Assembly (NCBI GenBank): GCA_028554755.1
Contig: JAPTOF010000008.1
Location: 15,605,001 to 15,669,000 of the forward strand
DNA from: Cordia subcordata
Taxonomy: Eukaryota > Streptophyta > Magnoliopsida > Boraginales > Cordiaceae
Reading direction: 5' to 3'
DNA: 64,000 nucleotides
The notes beneath the pieces were generated by a model. It did no database searches, was not told the origin of the DNA, and saw nothing but the letters and a program-made list of their open reading frames with translations. The translations under genes and the position numbers were made by a program. This document shows positions 1 to 10,374 of the stretch, piece after piece (position 1 is the stretch's first letter; every line of letters starts with the position of its first letter).

Positions 1-2990
1 TCACTATGTACACACTTATATATAAAATTTTATTTTTAAATAAAAAATTAATCATAAAAAATATTTAAAAATTAATAGAGCAACGCCATATCAATGTGCA
101 GAGAAAATATAAAATAACTAAGTATAGTCATTCAAAATGTACTAACTTTTTATAATTATCACTTCATTCCTTAATAAATTAGAATTGTTGAATATCTTAA
201 AATTGGCTAAAAGAATAATAAGAGCTTTTGTTAAACATATCCGTAAGTATTTATGCAAATGCGCAATCATTTATTTTTTATTTAATTTTATATCCTTTTT
301 TCTTTTTTTCATTTAATTATTTAATTTTTTTGTTCCTTTATTTTTTTATTTTTTAGCTTTTCATATCACACCAAATCAACTTTGCATTTTTCTTTCAATT
401 TTTGTTGTTTTTTTTGAAAAAAAATCCAAAAAAAGTAATAATAATAATATGTCTCACAATTAGGAGCTGCGATACTAGTTTACATTAAAGGGATCAAATT
501 ATATGAATTCATGGTGCATTAAGGGAAAAAAAAAAAAAAAGGTGGCTCAAACCAAAGTGACCCCTCATATAACTATATTTTTACGCAAATCACAAGCATT
601 TCATTCAATAGTGGTACATTTTCAATACACAATCTATGATATCTTGCAATTGTTGTCGATTCAATGGAATGCATTAAATGCTTGATTTCATTTTTGCTTA
701 TACGTTCATTCGATAAAGAATAAAAAGTAAATGCTATTTAGATTATCGTGTTAGTGCTTACTATGTATACATACAAACAATCGTTTTTCTATGCACATCC
801 TCACAACCACAGATATCAGGATTCGATCAGATGCTCACTTTTACAACCCTATGTATACAACTCGATGAATCAATGTCATTACACTATAGCAAATATGCAC
901 ATGCATGATTAGCTGCATTTCTTAGTTGATTTTCACTCATACAACACGTAATTAAGCATTCGATACTGAGGCAGTGGAACAAAGGTTATTATTACTAATT
1001 CATTCATGATACAGCACCCAAATGAACAAATTGATTATCACGCGTGCCTGCCTTTAGCCGAAAGAATTATGCATCTTTTAAGATAAGGGTTCTTCATTGA
1101 TTGCACGTATATTACTTGTGATTTTACACCTGGGTTTTAATATAAATACACATAGTTATGTTAATACTCTATCCGTTCTATATTTTCTATTGCACTTGAA
1201 TAGATATATGCTAATGACATGCTTGCATATGGTTTTTTTTATTATATGATAATTATTTAATTAATATGCGCATTCTAATTCTTTTTTAAAATGGATGGAG
1301 TTGATGACTATAATACACAATCAAATGACATAGAGATTTTCACAAGTAATTGATTTATTATACACACACACACACACACTTAACCATGTTATTCCTTTTT
1401 ATAGGACGTCAATTACTTCTTAATTGACAATCTCTGGATATTGTGCCAAATTACAACAGCGTAACAGATTAATTTTATATACTATATTATGCATATTTGA
1501 TTTTTAAATTTCGTCTATTTACTGCCTCAATTTGGATAATCATTATAGTGAATTAATTCACCAAGAAAATTATATGCAATACCAACAAGAGAATATTGAA
1601 TTTAATGGGGCAGTTTATTCCATTGAGTCAATATTATTTCAACATGATAATGATAACATGCTCCATAAAATCGGTTAGTGGTATATGAAGGATTAATTGA
1701 TCAGCCTAGGAGAATTCAATGAGTCATCACCACTTACGATATCATATAATTGAATTTACTCTATGTAAAATATAGATGATGTAAAATCCTGCAAATTTTA
1801 CGTTGCTAATATTCATGAAATTTTTTTATTTAACTTAATTAGATTATAAAATTTGGTAAATGCATTTTTACTACATTAGACTATTTTATTAACTAAAAAT
1901 ATTTGTGAATTACACGTGATGACATGTGTGCATTTTTTTTTATCTACTTAAGTAGTTTATAGAATTTGCTACGTGGATTTTAACTGATTTGTAGTATTTT
2001 ACTTATTATATTTATGCTAAAATATTTCGTATACAATTATATACTGTTAGGCCGTTTATTTATTTATATATAAATTTATTTTTAAAAAATAATTACGTGC
2101 AATTTTCAATGTTTTATTATATTTAAGTTAATACTTTAATTATTTATATCTTGTGATATAATTCTACTGCATTCATTTTATCATAAATATCAATTTGAGT
2201 TTTTACTTTATTATATGTAATGAAAAAAATTGTTAAGTATATATTTTAGAGTTGCGATATCTAACATTTTTAGTATTTGCAAATTTAAGAGAATATTATA
2301 CAAAACATTATATTTTTTTAAGGTATATCTACAGTTGATTGAATATCATGATCCTAATGAATAACAACTTTTTAGTGTTGATGACTTCTCATGAAGTGTT
2401 CAGGTCACCTGTGGCAAATATTTGAAACACTTAGTATAAATTTCAAAATATATCCATTTATGGAATGGATATGATACTCAACATCAATCTAATTTTTTTC
2501 TTTTTGAATTACAATTATGTTATTTAGATTATACCAAAGTACTATGCTGAAAGCAAAATGCTTAGCTAATATTCAATACATTATCCTTGAATCAACTAAA
2601 GGAGATTTCAATGCTCAGATATGTCACAAAACGATCAGGAACGTGCTTTATATCAAAAGGATGGGCTACAATTCACAACGCATTTCAGTTGGAAAAAAGA
2701 GATAAATGTGAATTTGAATCGACTGATTCAACTTATTAATTCTCATTTCGTGCCATTGATTAATAGATTTTGAATCTTTATTCCTGAAGTATGAAAGAAA
2801 ATATTGTAATGGGACTTTTATTCTTAAATTTCATATGGTATATTTGTTTTTGTCACTTCAATATAAGTCTATAAATACAATTTTATTTAACTGCTATGTC
2901 AATGTAATCTTTGGACAAACATTGGCTAAATTTTTATTGCACTTGTTTGTCATTAGTATAATTAATACGTATTATTTTGACGTTTTATAT
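1..2990. other. AT-rich stretch without recognisable genes
   Basis: I see no gene here. The short open frames (about 60-100 codons at 503-685, 2517-2705 and 2835-3149) are low-complexity, lack recognisable motifs and are what AT-rich DNA yields by chance. The stretch holds long poly-A and poly-T runs and one dinucleotide microsatellite. It is probably old repeat DNA; the last part belongs to a Helitron that ends at 3028. Confidence 0.6.
1362..1379. repeat. (AC)9 microsatellite
   Basis: An uninterrupted run of nine AC dinucleotides lies in AT-rich DNA. It is a simple repeat with no visible role. Confidence 0.9.
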
Positions 2991-3000
2991 CACATTATTG

Positions 3001-3028
3001 CCCGTGCATCGCACAGGTCGAACTCTAG
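3001..3028 (+). mobile_element. Helitron 3' terminus, plus orientation
   Basis: A GC-rich hairpin (CC-GTGC, ATC loop, GCAC-GG with one C/A mismatch, 3001-3017) is followed about 8 bases later by CTAG (3025-3028) and then T. Plant Helitrons end in a short hairpin plus CTRR and insert between A and T, so this fits the 3' end of an element lying to the left. I could not fix its 5' TC end. The sequence closely resembles the common plant Helitron tail containing CCCGTGCATCGCAC. Confidence 0.6.
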
Positions 3029-3036
3029 TTTTTTTA

Positions 3037-3067
3037 TTAGTGTATCACCCATAAGTTGCACGGGGTG
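3037..3067 (-). mobile_element. Degenerate Helitron 3' terminus, minus orientation
   Basis: Read on the minus strand, a CACCC/GGGTG hairpin containing CCCGTGCAAC (plus 3046-3067) is followed by CACTAAT, a decayed CTAG end. This would be the 3' end of the Helitron whose helicase lies on the minus strand from 3193. It sits within ten bases of the opposite-facing terminus at 3028, so two Helitron tails meet nearly end to end. Confidence 0.45.
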
Positions 3068-3192
3068 TCAAATAAATATGCTTAGTGAATTTAATTATAG
3101 AATAAAATTAGAAATGATAATATTCATAAATCAAACATACAAAATATAAAAGCCAAATTAATTCAAAACTATATACTATTTTAACATACATT

Positions 3193-4337
3193 CTAGAATA
3201 TTTCTTTGTAAACTACATTCAGAGTTTGATTTGAAACAACACCATTTTCATCATGAATCAAAATTTTAAGACCTTTCTTAATTGTCACTCTTGAAACTGC
3301 AACATATAGCTAGTCATGTGTGGACACAAAACGTGACAAATATTTGTTAACACTTGACAGAGATTGACATTGACTTTTGTTAATGGTCATAGCATATAAA
3401 ACGACTAATAAGAGTTGCTGTCTCTGTACCTTGAAAGGCAAGTTTGTATCAGACCGAGTGAGCGTCATTCTTGGAATCAATACTCTCTAGCCACATCTCT
3501 TCCCATTTAAAATGCTTGCTTCAATAACATGTTTGCCCAATTGAGTGACTTATAACCTTATTCCATTGCACAAACCTCCATTATGATTAATGTATCTCAT
3601 CAATATAATAACGACACCAACTTTACGCTTAAGAACATGATTTGGTAAGGCAGAACACTTGATGTTATTCAAGAATTATGGAGTAAATATGTCATTAAGG
3701 CTATCATCAGATGAATTAGCCTTACATTCCCTATCCAAACTCAAATATACATGTTCATCTCTAGGTATCAATGAAAGAACAAAATCATTTATTTTCTCAA
3801 CTACATCAAAGATAGATGCAAATATAGCTCTTTCTTGGAGGTATTTTTAATCCATGAAACTATTTTCAGATGTGGGTATGTGCTATCAACAATTACTAAT
3901 AGCAGATTTGAGAAATCCTTAATTAAAAATTCATCAAAAATTTCAATAATTGATTCAGTATCTGTAGTGTCGCTTGTCCATCACTAATACTCAATATCTA
4001 ATCTAAAAACTCTTTTGTTTCCGATGCATTTTCCTCCATACCATATGACAACAACCTCGGGTTTTTTTTTCTCAATTTTAACAACTTACAATGATGCCAC
4101 AAATATGAGAACTCAAAGATGCATTGACAATATCTACACGATCCCCTTTGGAATTACAGGAAGAATTTCTCTAAAATCCCCGCCAAATACAACTATTTTC
4201 CCGCCAAATGGAACATCATAACTATTAAAATTTGAAAAATGGAGTGTATCTCTAAGAGTTCTATCAAGTACCTCAAAACAGTATCGATTTGTCATTGATG
4301 CTTCATCCCATATAATAAGCTTTGTCTTTTGCGATAA
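3193..4337 (-). pseudogene. Helitron PIF1-like helicase, C-terminal part (pseudogene)
   Basis: Helitron Rep/helicase proteins unwind and transfer single strands in rolling-circle transposition. The minus-strand translation gives, in order: a Walker B block [19 protein letters not shown] near 4310, a [15 protein letters not shown] motif near 4180, GLCNGIRL..VTQLGKHVIEA near 3540, RVLIPRMTLTRSDTNLPF near 3460, and AMTINKSQCQSL, the PIF1 signature with Gly changed to Cys, near 3370. The natural stop is at 3193-3195. Several stops and frameshifts break the frame, for example at the G-V-stop near 4140, so the gene is dead. It continues at 9288 after the copia insertion. Family assignment rests on motif order and is firm. 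Confidence 0.85.
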
Positions 4338-4449
4338 TGTTGAATGTGGCCCGTATTCTTGGGCAACAAGAATAGTAAATTACCTTTTGTGCACGTTACC
4401 TCATTAGCTTATTACCTTTTTAGCACATAATTACTTAGTTGCCTTTTGC
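4338..4449 (+). repeat. 5' LTR remnant of the Tork-like copia
   Basis: About 112 bases match the first third of the 3' LTR at 8959 with a few substitutions (for example GGCCC against GGCTC). Homology stops near TTGCCTTTT; the remaining two thirds of the LTR, including its TATA region and the adjacent primer-binding site, are missing and are replaced by unrelated T-, G- and A-rich leader sequence. Confidence 0.8.
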
Positions 4450-4692
4450 AGGTTTAGGGTTAGTAGGCTTTGGGTCTTTGGGTTTATTTGGATCGGGCCT
4501 GGGTAGTGGCCTTGTCCAATTTTGGCTAGGTCTTGGGTCTTAGGTTACTTAATTTTTGTTGGGCTTGGTTTCTAAGCCAGAAAAATAATAAATTTTTTTT
4601 TTTGGATTTGGACTTAGTTTAGGCCAAAAGAACAAAAAAGGAATTTTTATTTGGGCTTAGATTTAGTCCTAAAACACAAAAAAAAAAGGACC

Positions 4693-4953
4693 AGTTGACC
4701 TATTTGACCGCGTTGATCGGGGGTTGACTGGGGTTTGACTTTGACCGTCGACCATTGACCAAGGGTTGACCGGGTTTGACTAGAGCCTTACCCCACATTT
4801 TTCTACGTGCTGAGTCCATTTTTGGGCTCTATTTTTCCAGATTCTGCTCCGAAGTATGTGTTTTAGGGACGATGTTGACTTTGACCAATAGGTTTGACTT
4901 AGACCGATGTTGACCAAAGTTGACCAGGGGTGTTCTTAAGGTTTTTTGACCTG
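4693..4953 (+). promoter_or_regulatory. Cluster of 14 TTGAC(C/T) W-box cores in the copia leader
   Basis: Between the 5' LTR remnant and gag the hexamers TTGACC or TTGACT occur 14 times on the plus strand in about 260 bases, in two groups (4693-4780 and 4873-4953). TTGAC(C/T) is the W-box core bound by WRKY factors of plant defence responses. Tnt1-type elements are known to respond to defence signals through their LTRs. Whether this leader array binds WRKY proteins is inference; it could also be an old tandem repeat that happens to contain the core. Confidence 0.5.
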
Positions 4954-5014
4954 CTGAATCCATTTTTGCGGTTCGTTGAGCTAAATTCTATCCTGAAGTG
5001 TGAGTTTTGTGCAA

Positions 5015-5542
5015 ATGAAAATGTTTTCCACAGGTGGAAAGTTTGAAATCGAGAAGTTTGACGGGAGAATGAGTTTCAGTCAATAGAGGATCAGATTCAA
5101 GGCATTTATGACAATGCAAGGACTTTGGAAAGTCATTGAAGAAGTGATCCCGGAGAAGACGGAACCAATAGCGAGACAAGAACTCGAAGAGAAAGCCTTG
5201 AGTGCAATGCATATGTTCATAATGAATGAAGTATTGCTGGAGATTGCTGAGAAGACGACAGCAGTTGAGGCTTGGAATACTTTGGTGAAATTGTATGCAT
5301 CTAAATCTCTTACAAATCGTCTCTACTTGAAGAAGCAATTGTATCATCTTAGAATGAAAGAAGGTACATCACTAAAACAACACCTTGACAACTTTACCTC
5401 TTGCTTAATTGCTTTGAAGGATGTGGGTGTTAAAATTGATGATGAAGACCAAGCTATGATCCTATTATGCTCCTTACCCCCTTCATATATGAACTTTGTG
5501 AACACTATGTTCTACGGGAGGGATAAAATTACCTTTGAATAA
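5015..5542 (+). pseudogene. copia gag (Tork-like), interrupted
   Basis: Gag forms the virus-like particle that packages element RNA. The start codon at 5015 is chosen because the frame opens there with a FEIEKFDG-type copia gag N-terminus; one in-frame stop follows at about codon 25, after which 144 codons are open from 5108. The body shows the copia gag (UBN2-type) pattern, including AWNTLVKLYASKSLTNRLYL and KQLYHLRMKEG, and a late SLPPSY. The frame stops at 5542 and continues in another frame from about 5605, where the zinc-knuckle part lies. The product is truncated or absent. Confidence 0.8.
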
Positions 5543-5604
5543 AATCGAAAGATCTTCAAACACATATTCCAGAACATAGAGAAGAAGTTCGTGGGGAGGG
5601 TTTA

Positions 5605-6528
5605 GTGAGTAGAGGGAGATCGAAGAATAGAGGGGGATCTTCAGGTAGAAAGAAAAGCAAGTCAAGGTCAAAATCAAGAGCAAGGAAGTTACGCTATTTC
5701 GAGTGTGGTGAAAAAGGTCACATTAAGAAAGAATGTCCAAAACTGAAAAAGGGAAAGAAAAAGGTGAAGAATTCAGCCAATGTGGTGGAGAGTGCTGATA
5801 GTGATAGGGAGAACTCGAGTAGTACTGGGGAAGTTTTGACTGTGAGTGTGTCACAGTGGCATAATCAATGGATTCTTGATACTGGTGCAACGTTCCATAT
5901 GTGTCCTAGGCGTGACTGGTTCTCTTCTTATTCCAAAAGAGAAGGTAAAGTCTTTCGAGGCAATGATCTTTCGTTGAAGGTGAAGGGAATGGGCATCTTA
6001 AATATCAAGATGTTTGATGGAATTACAAGATCTCTCGAGCGTTGGCATGTATCGGAGCTAAAGAAAAACTTGATTTCTCTTGGACATTTGGATTCTCATG
6101 GGTACAAATTCCGAAGTGAGAATGGTGCCTTAAAGGTGACCAAAGCTGCAATTGTGCTCTTGAAAGGGAACTTGACTGGCGGCCTATATGTCCTTCAAGG
6201 AAGTACAGTTATAGGTGTTGCAGTTGTTGCATCCGAGGAGAGTAACAATGATATTACGCAGTTATGGCATAAAAGGTTGGGCCATACGAGCGAGAAGGGA
6301 CTTATCAAGCTGAGCAAAAGGGATTTGCTTTGTGGGCAAAAAATGGGAAAGCTTGAATTCTGCGAGCATTGTGTTTTTGTAAAGCAAACCACGGTGAAGT
6401 TCAGCAAGGGGCAGGAGAATACCAAAGGTACACTTGATTACATTCATTCTGATCTTTGGGGTCCTAATAAAGTTCCTTCCAAGAAAGGTGCCAGGTATTA
6501 CATCATTTTCATTGATGCATACTCTTAG
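5605..6528 (+). pseudogene. copia zinc knuckle, protease and integrase N-terminus
   Basis: A 307-codon frame. A lysine/arginine-rich stretch leads to YFECGEKGHIKKEC, a CCHC zinc knuckle whose first Cys is replaced by Tyr, so zinc binding is probably lost. The aspartic protease motif WILDTGATFHMCP follows near residue 90, then the GAG-pre-integrase domain LWHKRLGH..CEHCVFVKQ (HHCC zinc finger) near residue 215-255 and the integrase core start HSDLWGP. A TAG at 6526 ends the frame inside the integrase core, in DAYS-stop-MVWVYFLK. Order and motifs are those of Ty1/copia pol. Confidence 0.85.
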
Positions 6529-6592
6529 ATGGTGTGGGTATACTTCTTGAAAACTAAAGATATGAGGCGTTTCATTTGTCTAGTGAAAGACA

Positions 6593-7526
6593 TTGATTGA
6601 GAAGCAGACTGGTAAACAGATCAAGTGTCTTAGAACTGACAATGGGTTGAAATACTGCAATAAAGAGTTTGATGATTTCTGCAGGAAACATGGCATTGTG
6701 AGACACCGCATATGTGTAGGGACACCACAACAGAATAAAGTTACAGAACGCATGAGTAGAACTCTAGTGGAGAGAGCTCGTTGTATGCTCTCCCATTCTG
6801 GTTTGACTCAAGACTTTTAGGCTGAAGCCGTTAATACAGCGTGCTACTTGGTGAATAGGTCTCCATCCAAAGCTATTGAATTGAAAACTTCTTTTAAGCT
6901 ATGGTCTGGTAAGCTTGCTGACTATTCTCGATTGAGGGTGTTTGGTTGCCCTACATATGCTCACTTAAAGGATGGCTAGTTGGAGCCAAGGGCAAAGAAA
7001 TGCATATTCCTAGGCTATCCGTCCGAGAGGAAAGGTTACAGGTTGTGGTGCACAGATCCAAAGTCTCAAGGTTTTTGCTGATGTCAAAGAGTAGGTGGAG
7101 GTATTTGCTGATGTTCTAAATGTTCCATTTAGCAGTAGTGGCAGTCCAATTCAGCTAACTCAACCAACTGAGATGCATAATCAAAATGTGCCTGAACAAC
7201 AGAAGTACAACATTGCTACTAAGCGAGAAAGGAGACATATTAGAGAGCCTCAAAGGTATGGATACACTGATCTTGTTGCTTATGCTTTGACTGTTGCCGA
7301 AACAATTGAAGGACGTGAGCCGAATTTGTACAAAGAGGCTATATCTAGAAAAGATTCTGCCGTGTGGGTAGGTGCCATGAGTGAAAAGATTGAGTCTTTT
7401 CAGAAGAATCAAACATGGGAGCTTGTTAAATTACCTAAGGGACAACGAGTTGTTGGTTGCAAATGGGTTTACAAGAAAAAGGAAGGTACTCTAGGGGTTG
7501 ATGGTCCTCGATACAAGGCGCGATAG
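6593..7526 (+). pseudogene. copia integrase core and RT N-terminus, frameshifted
   Basis: The integrase continues in a second frame with CLRTDNGLKYCNKEFDDFC (second catalytic Asp) and GTPQQNKVTERMSRTL, where the catalytic Glu is kept but the usual N-G-V-E-R is changed. A stop at 6820 precedes AEAVNTACYLVNRSPS and VFGCPTYAHLKDG. A further frame change near 7080 leads to a 143-codon frame (7095-7526) with the RT start NQTWELVKLPKGQRVVGCKWVYK. Stops at 6820, 6979, 7094 and 7526 and two frame changes exclude a working integrase. Confidence 0.8.
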
Positions 7527-8552
7527 ATAGCAAAAGGCTATACACAAAGGGAGGGTGTTGACTTCAAAAAAGTGTCCTCTCCGGTTGTGAAGCATAGTTC
7601 CATGAGGGTTTTACTTGCCTTGGTTGCTCTTCATGACTTAGAGCTTGAGCAGCTAGATGCGAAAACAGCGTTTTTACATGGTGATCTTGAAAAGCAGATT
7701 TACATGAGTCAACCAGAGGGGTATGTAGTTCCTGGTAAGAAGAACCATGTTTGCAAATTGAAGAAGTCCTTGTATGGGTTGAAGCAATTGCCTCGGCAAT
7801 ATTACAAGAGATTTGACACATTCATGGTAGGTGTTGGATACACAAAGAGTGCCTATGACAGCTGTGTGTATCTCAAGAAGCTTCCAGATGGTTCGTTTGT
7901 GTATTTGTTGTTGTCTGTCGATGATATGCTTATTGCTACTAAAAGCATGCCTACAATTAATGAATTAAAGAAGCAGCTAGGTGATGAGTTTGAGATAAAG
8001 GATCTTGGAGCCATAAAGAAGATTCTTGGCATGGAGATTCACAGAGATAGAAATGCTGGAAAGCTGTTATTGTCTCAGCAGAGTTATATTAAGAAGGTGC
8101 TGGAGCATTTCAGGATGCTTAAAGTAAAGCCTGTGAGTATGCCGTTTGCTTCTCATTTCAAGTTATCTTCAGATTTGTCACCTAAAACTGAGGAGGAGGT
8201 GGAGCATATGTCTCATGTTCCATACTCGAGTGCTGTTGGTAGCTTGATGTATGCTATGTTATGTACTCGTCCTGACATTTCACATGCAGTTAGTGTTGTG
8301 AGCAGGTATATAGCATCGCCTGGGAAAGTACATTGGGAAGCGGTGAAATGGATAATGAGATATTTGCATGGCATTGCGAATGTAAGTTTGCTGTTTAGCA
8401 AGATGGCTGGAGATTGCGCGAGGTTGGTGAGTTATTGTGATTCAGACTTTGCGGGTGACCTTGATAAGAGAAGATCTCTGACGGGTTACGTGTTTGCTCT
8501 CTCTGGATGTGTTGGAAAGCGACATTACAGTCTGCTGTGGCATTGTCAATAA
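7527..8552 (+). pseudogene. copia reverse transcriptase, long open frame
   Basis: Reverse transcriptase copies element RNA to DNA. The frame is the same as the upstream 143-codon piece, apart from one TAG at 7524 replacing a codon in YKAR-stop-IAKGYTQREGVDF. Motifs in order are LEQLDAKTAFLHGDLE, IYMSQPEGY, CKLKKSLYGLKQLPRQYYKRFD, the catalytic block YLLLSVDDMLIA, LGMEIHRDR and the RNase H start YCDSDFAGDLDKRRS. The usual Y-V-D-D is S-V-D-D here: both Asp remain, but Tyr is Ser. The frame ends at 8552, where a single-base shift moves the RNase H domain to the next frame. Confidence 0.85.
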
Positions 8553-8887
8553 TTGAGGCAGAGTACATGGCAATTGCAGAAGCTGTGAAGGAGGCCATGT
8601 GGTTACAAGGCCTAGTTCGTGATCTTGGACTACAGCAAGATACAAGTACAGTCTTTTGTGATAGTCAGACTGCAATTCATCTGACGAAGAATCAGATGTA
8701 TCATGAGAGGACTAATCACATTGACATCAGATATCACTTTATCAGAGATATTGTATCATAGATGATCATATCGGTGCAAAAGATATCTACCCATGAGAAT
8801 CCAGCAAATATGATGACTAAGGTGGTTCTAGTCAGGAAGTTCAAGCATTGCTTGGACTTAGTTGCTGGTTGCAGTGCGGAGCATTGA
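8507..8887 (+). pseudogene. copia RNase H C-terminal part
   Basis: RNase H removes the RNA strand during reverse transcription. This shifted frame carries SIIEAEYMAIAEAVKEAMW (catalytic Glu region), VFCDSQTAIHLTKN (catalytic Asp region) and ERTNHIDIRYHFIRD. It stops at 8761, but the same frame reads on as [20 protein letters not shown] to a stop at 8885-8887, the expected copia C-terminus. It is joined to the RT only if a one-base frameshift near 8510-8550 is ignored. Confidence 0.8.
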
Positions 8888-8947
8888 ACCCTTAGAGGCA
8901 GTTGGTAACAGGGACGATGGTGTGTTGATTGGATCGAACACGTGCCA

Positions 8948-9287
8948 AGGTGGAGATTTGTTGAATGTGGCTCGTATTCTTGGGCAACAAGAGTAGTAAA
9001 TTACCTTTTGTGCACGTTACCTTATTAGCTTATTACCTTTTTAGCACAGAATTAATTAGTTGCCTTTTCTGCTTAATAGGTTTTAGGAAACCTTTGCACT
9101 ATAAATATGTGGTAATACTCATTGTGTTATGTGAGTGAGAGAAATCAGAGTAAGCCTTGTAGTATTTGTGATCAATAATAAATTATTCTCTTCTGCCCGT
9201 GGACGTAGGCTTTAAGGCCGAACCACGTAATTCTCCTGTATCCACTTTCTTCTCGTATTCTTCATATTTGCATGTTTTTCCCCAACA
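8948..9287 (+). repeat. Polypurine tract and 3' LTR of the Tork-like copia
   Basis: The tract AGGTGGAGAT (8948-8957) primes plus-strand synthesis and directly precedes the LTR at 8959. The LTR is 329 bp, starts TGTTG, ends CAACA and contains CACTATAAATATG, a likely TATA box near 9098. The final third includes the GTGGACGTAGGC..GCCGAACCACG block seen in many plant copia LTRs. Confidence 0.88.
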
Positions 9288-10374
9288 AATAACTTAGCTA
9301 ATTGACTTCCTTATTTGATATTGCATATAGAATCTTTATCTATGCACAATGGAACAATAAAACATTAATGCATAGTCTTACCACTAGGTATTAATAATGA
9401 TACTATTCCACTTGAAGCAACAGTAAGGACTATATACCCTGAGATCTCAAACCAGAAGTCAAGGTTTTCCACAATTATGGTTTCCTGATAGCTCCATGTC
9501 CTAATAAAAAAATATACCACCAATATCTGAATATACGGCATCCATTAATGTGTTATAGGCAATCTTTTAATCAACATTCAAACTATTAAGCAACTTAGCA
9601 TGCTTAAGTACAAGAGCTTTTCTATCATAATTAAGCTCATCTCAAACCAACTTATTTTAGAAGTTCATACTCTTAAAACAATCTAGTATAGCAAGTGGTG
9701 GGAAGTCCTCTAGACTACATCCATTGCCTCTTAATATCTTCTCAATTTCACAAAGTGTAAGTCTCTTCAACTGATCGTCATCAAGTTATAGCTCTGTGAA
9801 TTAACAATCGCACATATTATCAAATAATATTAAAAATGATAAATTAACAATAATATACAATAATTAAGGGTAATTTGAAATAATATTTTAAATAAGTATG
9901 TAACTCGCACAATGTTGCAAAATCAAATATTGTCTGTATAATAAGTCTTCACCAAATATTTTCCACATCTTCTACCAAACGTTTTTTGGATTTGGCAAAG
10001 AATCTGAAATCAATAGTGAGCAAAACAGATTTCTTAAAACATTTCATGTACCCTACAAAGATGCTTCATTAATTGCTTCCACAATTTCCGTATCATCATC
10101 TAGCAAACCGAGTGCTAAACATGCACCTTTGAAAGTTGGGTAAACTACGCCATCAACAGTTCGTATATCATCATTACTCATGCATCCTTTAACTTTATTC
10201 AACAATATTCTCATGTAATACAATTCACCACTATTATAATGGATATAAATGAGTCTTCCAATGACAGATCCTTTTTGCCTTGGCTTTCATATATGGTTAT
10301 CTTTGTCCGATTCAAACTTTGTCGGAAACTCAGCATAGCTCTATGATCTTGCTTCTTCAAATGCTGCATTACAT
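9288..10374 (-). pseudogene. Helitron helicase, N-terminal/central part (pseudogene)
   Basis: This is the upstream continuation of the helicase at 3193-4337. Minus-strand translation gives DAVYSDIGGIFF..GHGAIRKP-stop-LWKTL near 9500, the Walker A region with the GTGKT core decayed, and preceding it DQLKRLTLCEIEKILRGNG and LEDFPPLAILD near 9700-9780. Farther upstream are YTDNI, the F-F-A-K-S-K-K-R stretch and VKGCMS-type sequence (10000-10200), then NVMQHLKKQDHRAM near 10360. Multiple stops and frame changes occur. The coding sequence breaks off at 10374 against an LTR-like sequence. Confidence 0.8.

Larger units (their letters stand above)
4338..9287 (+). mobile_element. Ty1/copia retrotransposon, Tork/Tnt1-like, inserted in the Helitron helicase
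   Basis: The element starts TGTTGAATGTGG and ends CCCCAACA, the usual TG...CA termini. Candidate target duplications are GATAA (4333-4337) and AATAA (9288-9292), four of five matching. Order is 5' LTR remnant, long leader, gag, protease, integrase, RT, RNase H, polypurine tract and a 329-bp 3' LTR, the copia gene order. Helicase-coding sequence abuts both sides and resumes in sequence, confirming the insertion. The 5' LTR keeps only about its first 112 bases, there is no recognisable primer-binding site, and the polyprotein has several stops and frame changes, so the copy cannot be autonomous. Protein similarity is closest to the Tnt1-94 type. Confidence 0.9.

Noticed and set aside
4988..5347. 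119-codon minus-strand frame opposite copia gag
   Set aside because: It is the shadow of the gag reading frame on the other strand.
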